Shown one piece after another: positions 1-4,966 of a stretch of DNA of 10,223 nucleotides. This DNA is from Pseudomonadota bacterium. GTDB taxonomy: Bacteria; Pseudomonadota; Alphaproteobacteria; Rhizobiales; Hyphomicrobiaceae. A program made the translations under genes and the position numbers. Numbering within the stretch: position 1 is the first letter of the stretch; each line of letters opens with the position of its first letter. The notes below the pieces were generated by a model. It searched no databases. It was not told the DNA's origin and worked only from the letters and a program-made list of their open reading frames with translations. The stretch lies in contig JAKALI010000093.1 in NCBI GenBank assembly GCA_021813195.1, positions 1 to 10,223 of the forward strand, in the 5' to 3' direction.

Positions 1-56
1 CCGATCTGCAGGGCCATCAGCGGATACATAATCTTGCGTGTCATGGTGGTAAGCAT
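1..56 (-). CDS. 5' end of an unidentified gene, truncated by the window edge
   Basis: Only the first 18 codons are visible, reading MLTTMTRKIMYPLMALQI before the edge. The start at 54-56 is supported by a strong Shine-Dalgarno sequence (GAGGGGAGA on the minus strand, about 62-70) at normal spacing. A second in-frame ATG at 42-44 is possible. The mix of a few basic residues followed by hydrophobic ones would suit a signal peptide or membrane anchor, but too little is present to name a family. The upstream region on the same strand (57-240) is rich in inverted repeats and may form a structured leader. Confidence 0.55.
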   Translation of the reverse strand, partial: MLTTMTRKIMYPLMALQI

Positions 57-61
57 GATCG

Positions 62-77
62 TCTCCCCTCTCGAGGG
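62..77 (-). promoter_or_regulatory. Shine-Dalgarno sequence within a small hairpin, upstream of the left-edge gene
   Basis: On the minus strand CCCT (77-74), a CGAG loop (73-70) and AGGG (69-66) can form a 4-bp hairpin whose 3' arm is the ribosome binding site of the gene starting at 56. The sequence is seen directly. That it limits translation is inference, and a 4-bp stem alone is weak. Confidence 0.3.
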
Positions 78-102
78 CCGCGGCTTGACGGCCACGGCAT
101 TG

Positions 103-182
103 TTCCAGCGTGGGCGACCATCGTCCCACGATAGCACCCATGTGACGACACTCCACATGAATGAGGCATGAACACGCTGGAA
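103..182 (-). repeat. Nested inverted repeats in the leader of the left-edge gene
   Basis: TTCCAGCGTG (103-112) and CACGCTGGAA (173-182) form a perfect 10-bp inverted repeat. Inside it CATGTG (139-144) pairs with CACATG (154-159). A competing hairpin, CGTGGG (109-114) with CCCACG (125-130), extends inward through CGA/TCG with one bulged base and uses four bases of the 10-bp arm, so the two folds exclude each other. The arrangement lies 47-126 bases upstream of the minus-strand start at 56. It could be a switching leader RNA, a protein-binding site or a transcription-end structure. I do not recognise any known RNA family. Confidence 0.4.
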
Positions 183-202
183 TATCAGCGTATTCTTGTC
201 GA

Positions 203-220
203 ACGCGTGATGACACGCGT
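203..220 (-). terminator. Perfect 7-bp hairpin downstream of the Tyr/His-rich protein gene
   Basis: ACGCGTG (203-209) and CACGCGT (214-220) are exact inverted repeats around a 4-base loop. They begin 21 bases beyond the stop codon of the minus-strand gene at 241-633, where a transcription terminator would be expected. No U-tract follows on that strand, so it is not a classic intrinsic terminator; it could instead be an RNA-stabilising stem or an operator. Confidence 0.3.
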
Positions 221-240
221 ATTGGACTTATCGTCACGAC

Positions 241-633
241 TTACCAATGGCCGCGACGGATGAACCCGTGATGCTCAGCGTGCCAAGCGCGATGATGATA
301 GTGGGCGTCCGGGTAGCCCCAGCTGCGGTAGTAGGGCGGACGGGCCAGGCGCGCGCGCTTGCGGCAGCGCATCTTATGCGCCGATTTCCAGTAGCCCGAG
401 TTGTAGTAGGGATAATAGCCGCGTGGCGCGTAGCGGTAGGCGTAAGGGTCGGTGGCCGCGTGCGTCACATAAACGTGATGATAGCGTGGGTAATACCCGT
501 AGTGCACGACGGTGCGCACGCTCCCCCAGCCATCGGGGGCGCGCCGATGGGTGGCCTCGGCCGGTTGGGTCGTGCTTGCGACCATGGCGACTGTGATAAG
601 AGCGGCCCAGGTCTGGATGGCAAAGCTACGCAT
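241..633 (-). CDS. Small secreted Tyr/His/Arg-rich protein of unknown function
   Basis: The gene encodes 130 residues. I chose the ATG at 631-633 because GAGGAG (640-645, minus strand) sits six bases upstream, and the protein then begins with a clean Sec signal peptide: basic start, hydrophobic core (about residues 8-20) and a likely cut after AEA at residue 27. An in-frame ATG at 685-687 would add 18 residues before the signal and is less likely. The mature part, about 103 residues, holds roughly 17 Tyr, 13 His and 15 Arg, with YYP, YY and HH clusters and a basic patch MRCRKRAR. No enzyme domain or catalytic motif is visible. Small Tyr/His/Trp-rich exported proteins are common and uncharacterised in Hyphomicrobiales. 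The composition could suit metal binding or a surface role, but that is a guess. It probably forms its own transcription unit, divergent from the type I secretion genes. Confidence 0.8.
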   Translation of the reverse strand: MRSFAIQTWAALITVAMVASTTQPAEATHRRAPDGWGSVRTVVHYGYYPRYHHVYVTHAATDPYAYRYAPRGYYPYYNSGYWKSAHKMRCRKRARLARPPYYRSWGYPDAHYHHRAWHAEHHGFIRRGHW

Positions 634-912
634 ACTCAACTCCTCGACTGACGACATGGTGAGAACCAGCGGAACTATTTGACACAACGACCTAAATTGC
701 CCTTAACCGTGACGGCAAATCTGGTGAATTCCGCCTGAGTTCCCGTCGCACGGTGAAACAATCGGCAGCGAGTTAATTCATTCCTCACCCTATTCCGTTG
801 AAATCGCGCCAGCGGCCGGCTCCTGCGGCGGCCAGAGGGCGCTTGTCCAGACTCACGGGTCACACTGGGGCAATGCCGCGAAACCTTTTTCAACCGAAAG
901 TGCATCCGTTCC
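634..912. other. Divergent intergenic region, 279 bases
   Basis: This gap separates the minus-strand secreted-protein gene from the plus-strand exporter operon, so promoters for both should lie here. The only good sigma-70-like element I see is a perfect TTGACA at 679-684 (plus). No RNA gene or convincing small ORF was found. The plus-strand reading frame of the exporter is open from 802 but has no ATG or GTG before 913. Confidence 0.6.
679..707 (+). promoter_or_regulatory. Possible promoter for the type I secretion operon
   Basis: TTGACA at 679-684 matches the -35 consensus exactly. At 17 bases spacing the -10 position is CTTAAC (702-707), only three matches to TATAAT. If used, the transcript would have a leader of about 200 bases before the GTG at 913. 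The weak -10 makes this tentative. Confidence 0.22.
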
Positions 913-3093
913 GTGGCGCGTTCTGAACCCAGACCCGATGACGCCGAGCGCGCTCGCCAGGAGGCCGCCATCCGCCGCCTGGAGGAATTGCTGCGCGAAC
1001 CCGGACCCGGGATCACTGTTACCCCCATCACGGACAACGAGGCGCGTCCAGCCACCGCACGCCCGGCTCGTTCGCCCGCGCCGCCGGATGAGCCTCGAAC
1101 CGCTCCGAGCGCGCCCCCAAATTCTGCGCGCAGCCCCCGAATTCGCACTACCGCCACGGCCTGTGCCCCTGCCGCCGCCCCCGACCGACCACGCGGCACC
1201 CCTGGCTCCGCGCCCGGTGTCGGGCACCATCCGCACATGGCCGCCGAAGCATCGCAGAAACCGCGCGCCGCGGCCGACAGCGCTACAACAACATCTGGCC
1301 AAGCCTCATCAGAACGGGCACCCAGCGCGATGCCCTCGGGCAAAGGAGAATTGTGGGATGCCATAGCGCAGAGCCGGCCCGCGTTTGTTGCCACGGCCAT
1401 CTTCAGTCTCATCATCAATCTTTTGATGCTGACCGGCCCAGTGTTCATGCTGCAGGTCTACGACCGGGTCATGACATCGGGGAGCTTGGCGACACTCGGC
1501 GTCCTCACGCTGCTGACCGTTGTGCTGTATGCAATCGTCGGCGTCCTGGAACTCGTGCGCTCGCGCGTCATTGTCCGGATTGGCCGCGAAGTCGAAGAGC
1601 GGCTCGCCGAACGCGTCTACTCTGCGGGTTTGCGCCATAGCATCAAATCGAAATCCCAATCCTCTGGTGCGCTGCGTGAACTGGACCATCTGCGCCAATT
1701 CATCGGCGGACAGGGGCCACTCGCCTTTTTCGACGCGCCCTGGACGCCGATCTATCTGCTCGTCATTTTCCTGGTTCATTGGATGCTGGGGCTTGCCGCC
1801 ACGATCGGCACCGTGATTTTGCTTGCCCTCTCCTGGCTGAGCGAAAGCCGGGCGCGGCCGTCGATCGAAAAAGCCGGCCAAAGTGCCGCGCGCAGTATGG
1901 AACTTGCTGAGACCGGTCAGCGCAATGCAGAAGCCCTGATGTCGATGGGCATGGCGAGCGCCTACCGGCGGCGTTGGCAGGAAACGAACGCGCAGGCGAT
2001 TTCCTGGCAGCTACAGGCGGCCGACAAGCTGGGTGGCATGTCCGCGCTCTCGAAGGCTCTGCGGCTGCTCATGCAGTCGCTGATGCTGGCTCTTGGAGCT
2101 GCGCTGGCGCTCTCGGGAGAGATCTCCGCGGGCTCCATCATCGCCTCCACGATCATATTTGGCCGCGCTCTTGCGCCGGTCGAACAGGCAATTGGTCACT
2201 GGCGCTCGTTTCTGAAGGCCCGCGAGAGCTACGCCGCCCTCGACGGCTTGCTCGCCAGCGAACCACCTCCGCCACGCCGCATCGCTCTGCCGAACCCCGT
2301 GGGACGGCTGCGCGTGGAAAACCTCCGGGTCGCGTCTCCCGACACGCGCCAGATGATCTTGAATGGCGTGTCGTTCGCCGTCGAGCCCGGTCAAATGCTC
2401 GCCGTCATTGGCCCCAGTGCGTCGGGCAAATCGACGCTGGTGCGCACGCTCGTCAACCTGTGGCCCCCCCTCACCGGTGCCGTAACCCTGGATGGTGCAC
2501 GGCTCGATCAATGGGACCCAGAAGCGCTCGGCCGCCATATTGGCTACTTGCCACAGAATGTCGGACTGTTCGCCGGCACGGTGCGCGAAAACATCGCCCG
2601 CTTCCTGCCCGACGCGACCGACGAGGAAGTCGTCGCCGCGGCACGCCAGGCCCACGCACACGAGCTGATCCTGCAGCTGCCCTCCGGATACGAGACAGAG
2701 CTCGGCGCATTTGGTGCGTATCTCTCAGCCGGCCAGCGTCAGCGCATCGCACTTGCGCGCGCGCTCTTCCGCGACCCAGCGCTTGTCGTACTCGACGAAC
2801 CCAACGCCAATCTCGATCGAGAGGGCGATGAAGCCTTGAGTGCAACGATCGACGGCCTACGCCAGCGCAAACGCGCCATCGTGCTCGTCTCGCATCGCGT
2901 GCAGGCCATTGGCAAAGCCGATCTGCTTCTCTTCTTGGAAAAGGGGACGCAGCGCGCCTTTGGACCAAGGTCTGAAGTCATGCGCCTGTTCCAAGGCGCA
3001 CCGGGCGACGCCAATCCCGCAGCCAAGCGCGCCGCCGATCGCGTGGGCGCAGCTGAGCCTCGTCCCCCCGCCGAGGGAGCCAGCAGCTCATGA
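913..3093 (+). CDS. Type I secretion ABC transporter, ATPase/permease fusion (PrtD family)
   Basis: This inner-membrane exporter uses ATP to drive proteins straight from the cytoplasm through a type I channel. The 726-residue product has three parts. Residues 1-146 are a Pro/Ala/Arg-rich, low-complexity extension. Residues about 150-440 form the membrane domain, starting with the family-typical SRPAF and INLLMLTGPVFMLQVYDRV. The nucleotide-binding domain follows: Walker A GPSASGKST (500-508), Q-loop Gln548, signature LSAGQ (604-608), Walker B with Asp628/Glu629, the DEPNANLD run typical of PrtD-type ATPases, and H-loop His661. No peptidase C39 domain is present. The GTG start has no clear ribosome binding site; ATG at 1237 or 1330 are alternatives, and the latter gives 587 residues, closer to the usual PrtD length. 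The gene overlaps the HlyD-type gene by four bases. The substrate is unknown. Confidence 0.9.
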   Translation: MARSEPRPDDAERARQEAAIRRLEELLREPGPGITVTPITDNEARPATARPARSPAPPDEPRTAPSAPPNSARSPRIRTTATACAPAAAPDRPRGTPGSAPGVGHHPHMAAEASQKPRAAADSATTTSGQASSERAPSAMPSGKGELWDAIAQSRPAFVATAIFSLIINLLMLTGPVFMLQVYDRVMTSGSLATLGVLTLLTVVLYAIVGVLELVRSRVIVRIGREVEERLAERVYSAGLRHSIKSKSQSSGALRELDHLRQFIGGQGPLAFFDAPWTPIYLLVIFLVHWMLGLAATIGTVILLALSWLSESRARPSIEKAGQSAARSMELAETGQRNAEALMSMGMASAYRRRWQETNAQAISWQLQAADKLGGMSALSKALRLLMQSLMLALGAALALSGEISAGSIIASTIIFGRALAPVEQAIGHWRSFLKARESYAALDGLLASEPPPPRRIALPNPVGRLRVENLRVASPDTRQMILNGVSFAVEPGQMLAVIGPSASGKSTLVRTLVNLWPPLTGAVTLDGARLDQWDPEALGRHIGYLPQNVGLFAGTVRENIARFLPDATDEEVVAAARQAHAHELILQLPSGYETELGAFGAYLSAGQRQRIALARALFRDPALVVLDEPNANLDREGDEALSATIDGLRQRKRAIVLVSHRVQAIGKADLLLFLEKGTQRAFGPRSEVMRLFQGAPGDANPAAKRAADRVGAAEPRPPAEGASSS

Positions 3094-4412
3094 TGGCGGG
3101 ATTGCTTGGGCGTTCGAACGCGCCGACCGAGGACTGGCAGGCGACGGAGCCGTGGGTACGTGCCGGCATGCGGCTCGTCATCTATATGCTCGGCGGGCTT
3201 GTGCTGTTCAGCATTCTGATGTCGATTTCTGGAGCGGTCGTCGCGACCGGCAGCGTCACCGTCGAAGGCAATTATAAAACGGTGCAGCATCTCGATGGCG
3301 GCATCGTATCGGCGATCCACGTCAAGAACGGCGATCGAGTCAAAGCTGGTGACGTCCTCATCACGATCGATGCCGCACAGGTGCAGGCCAGCCTAGGCGT
3401 AACCCGTCTGCGCGTCCTCGATTTGAAGATCCAGAAGGCTCGGCTCGAGGCCGAACGTGATGGACTGGCCGTGTTCTCATCCCCACCTGATGCCGACGCG
3501 AGCGACCCAGAGATTGCGAAAATCCTCGCGGCCCAAACGAATCTCTTCAATGCACGGCGCACACGCGAGGAGGGCCGACAGTCCGTTCTCAAGCAACGTC
3601 TCGTGCAGCTTCAAGACGCCATTCGCGGGCTGAACAGCCAGCGCGCGGCAACGGTGAAACAGGCTGAGATCAATGCCCGCGAGCTGTCCTCGGTCCTGCC
3701 CCTGTTCGACAAGGGTTATGTCAACCAACAGCGCGTGGCCCCTCTCCAGCGGGAATCGGCGCGACTCGAAGGTGAGATCGGCCGGCTCGATGCCGAGATC
3801 GCGAAAATCAACAACGCGATCGGCGAGACCGAGTTGCAAATCGCGCAGACCCGCAAGGACTACCTTTCCGAAGTTACCGACGAACTCCGGCGTGTCGAAG
3901 CGCAACTCGGCGAGCAGCTGGAAACCTTTCAAGCCGTTCGAGATCGCGCCGAGCGCACCGAGATCCGCGCGCCCGTGAGCGGCTTTGTCCACGGCCTTAA
4001 AATCCACACCGAAGGCGGCGTGCTGACTGCGGCCACACCCATCCTCCAGATCATTCCGGAGGATGGCAAACTTCTCATCGAAGCGCGCCTGACACCACAG
4101 TCGATCGACAAAGTTCGTGCTGGACTGCCGGCTAACGTGCGCTTCCCCGCCTTCGACTCCCACACCACGCCGCGCATCGAGGGGCGCGTGGTCAAGGTTT
4201 CGCCGGCCGAACTGACCGACGAGCAAGGCCACACCTATTTCACGGCTCAGATCGAAATTGCGCCGCAGGAAATTGCCCGCCTTGGGCGTTCGCACAAACT
4301 GGTGCCGGGCATGCCGGCGGAGGTGTTCATCGAAACGGCCTCCCGCTCGATCCTGAGCTATCTTTTGAAGCCGCTGACCGACACGATGTCGCGCGCCTTC
4401 CGCGAAAGCTGA
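3090..4412 (+). CDS. Type I secretion periplasmic adaptor (HlyD/PrtE family)
   Basis: The 440-residue membrane fusion protein links the ABC exporter to an outer-membrane TolC-like channel. It has a short cytoplasmic N-terminus and one transmembrane segment at about 27-49. The first lipoyl half-motif is at about 63-96 (QHLDGGIVSAIHVKNGDRVKAG). A long coiled-coil hairpin rich in Glu, Arg, Gln and Leu spans about 97-290. The second lipoyl half begins at RTEIRAPVSGFV, followed by a beta-barrel domain. The C-terminus (PGMPAEVFIET, SYLLKPLTD, AFRE) is the usual ending of this family, so the protein is complete. The start overlaps the upstream stop in ATGA, with GAGGGA (3073-3078) upstream; the ATG at 3093 would serve equally well. 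Overlap and pairing indicate translational coupling with the ATPase. The third component, TolC-like, is not in the window. Confidence 0.93.
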   Translation: MMAGLLGRSNAPTEDWQATEPWVRAGMRLVIYMLGGLVLFSILMSISGAVVATGSVTVEGNYKTVQHLDGGIVSAIHVKNGDRVKAGDVLITIDAAQVQASLGVTRLRVLDLKIQKARLEAERDGLAVFSSPPDADASDPEIAKILAAQTNLFNARRTREEGRQSVLKQRLVQLQDAIRGLNSQRAATVKQAEINARELSSVLPLFDKGYVNQQRVAPLQRESARLEGEIGRLDAEIAKINNAIGETELQIAQTRKDYLSEVTDELRRVEAQLGEQLETFQAVRDRAERTEIRAPVSGFVHGLKIHTEGGVLTAATPILQIIPEDGKLLIEARLTPQSIDKVRAGLPANVRFPAFDSHTTPRIEGRVVKVSPAELTDEQGHTYFTAQIEIAPQEIARLGRSHKLVPGMPAEVFIETASRSILSYLLKPLTDTMSRAFRES

Positions 4413-4484
4413 CCGCACAAATGACCTCGAGCGCTCGGGAGCACGCAGCAGACACACGCACGTTCCCCGCTCGACCCACATGAC

Positions 4485-4514
4485 TTGACAAGTCCACACC
4501 CGCTGCCGCATTCT
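4485..4514 (+). promoter_or_regulatory. Probable promoter of the riboswitch-btuBFCD operon
   Basis: TTGACA (4485-4490) is a perfect -35 element. At 18 bases spacing CATTCT (4509-4514) keeps the important A at position 2 and T at position 6 of the -10. Transcription would start near 4521, exactly where the riboswitch P1 stem begins, which favours this assignment. The -35 lies within an inverted repeat, ACTTG-A-CAAGT (4483-4493). Confidence 0.45.
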
Positions 4515-4520
4515 GAATTC

Positions 4521-4731
4521 GCATAGGTTCGTGCAGGGTCAGATCCTGCGCGTGAAAATGGGAACGCGGTACGGATCCGCAACGATCCAAATCCGCGGCT
4601 GCCCCCGCAACTGTAGGCGGCAAGCTTTCTCCACCCATGCCACTGACATCGGCTGGCCCCCACAAGGGCCGCGTCCGTCGGGAAGGCCGGAGTGAAGCGT
4701 TCGAGCCGCGAGCCAGGAGACCTGCCTGTGC
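4521..4731 (+). ncRNA. Cobalamin (B12) riboswitch aptamer
   Basis: The hallmark conserved blocks are present in order: AAAATGGGAACGCGGT (4555-4570), GGCTGCCCCCGCAACTGTA (near 4597-4615), GCCACTG (4639-4645), GGGAAGGC (4680-4687) and the B12 box GCCAGGAGACCTGCC (4712-4726). The ends pair: GCATAGG (4521-4527) with CCTGTGC (4725-4731) gives a 7-bp P1 stem with one G-U. In this family adenosylcobalamin or another cobalamin binds the folded leader and lowers expression of the downstream genes. Here those are btuB, btuF, btuC and btuD, which fixes the likely substrate of the transporter as B12 rather than haem or a siderophore. Confidence 0.96.
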
Positions 4732-4820
4732 ACGCTGCCCATCCCTCGTGCGGGGCGCGCGAAGGAGCGGAATACCCGTAGTGGCGGCTGATGTTGAACC
4801 GGAAGGGAGCGACGTCAGGC

Positions 4821-4856
4821 ATGGGCGGGATAACCAATCTCCATTGGATTTTTTGA
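4821..4856 (+). other. Possible 11-codon leader ORF between riboswitch and btuB
   Basis: ATG at 4821 reads MGGITNLHWIF and stops at TGA 4854-4856. A purine-rich stretch GGAAGGGAG (4801-4809) lies upstream, though 11 bases away. The ORF spans the terminator-like stem and T run. An ORF this short can occur by chance, so this is only a candidate. Confidence 0.15.
4834..4854 (+). terminator. Terminator-like stem with T run in the btuB leader
   Basis: CCAAT (4834-4838), loop CTCC and ATTGG (4843-4847) form a short stem, extendable by AA/TT past one bulged A, followed by a run of six T (4849-4854). Runs of six T are rare in this GC-rich window. The stem is weak, so it is a doubtful intrinsic terminator or pause site. 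Confidence 0.25.
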
Positions 4857-4934
4857 AGGACCTCAACGCGTACGATCTGTCGGGATCGGTCGCGGTTTGG
4901 GCCCGTCACACGTGCTGCCGCAATGACGTTCTGC

Positions 4935-4960
4935 TCCCCCAAGCCAAGCCTCTCGGGGGA
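4935..4960 (+). promoter_or_regulatory. Hairpin that covers the btuB ribosome binding site
   Basis: TCCCCC (4935-4940) is perfectly complementary to GGGGGA (4955-4960), with a 14-base loop. GGGGGA is the Shine-Dalgarno sequence of btuB, six bases before the ATG at 4967. Many proteobacterial B12 riboswitches act on translation by hiding the ribosome binding site, so this is a good candidate for the expression platform. Which sequence frees the site when B12 is scarce is not clear; cgggg at 4751-4755 could pair with the C run. Confidence 0.55.
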
Positions 4961-4966
4961 CGAAAA

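Larger units (their letters stand above)
4413..4966 (+). other. Regulatory intergenic region before btuB
   Basis: This 554-base gap between the adaptor gene and btuB has no convincing protein gene. It contains a candidate promoter (4485-4514), the cobalamin riboswitch (4521-4731), a terminator-like stem with a T run (4834-4854), an 11-codon leader ORF (4821-4856) and a hairpin over the btuB ribosome binding site (4935-4960). The btuB reading frame is open back to 4637, but that part is aptamer RNA and not coding. Confidence 0.8.

Noticed and set aside
247..651. Plus-strand 134-codon ORF opposite the secreted-protein gene
   Set aside because: It mirrors the minus-strand gene, which has a ribosome binding site and signal peptide; the plus-strand product shows no domain.
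1341..1360. AAGGAG followed nine bases later by ATG at 1358 as an internal start
   Set aside because: That ATG is out of frame with the exporter and meets a stop codon after two codons.
675..1448. Long minus-strand ORFs opposite the start of the exporter gene
   Set aside because: They are antisense open frames caused by high GC content, with Arg/Gly/Ala-rich products lacking any recognisable domain.
4428..4437. Palindrome CGAGCGCTCG after the HlyD-type gene as a terminator
   Set aside because: A 10-base palindrome leaves room for only about three base pairs plus a loop, and no T run follows.
4637..4966. Extension of the btuB reading frame upstream to an ATG at 4637
   Set aside because: The segment is the cobalamin aptamer and its leader. 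The start at 4967 has a good ribosome binding site and gives a proper signal peptide.
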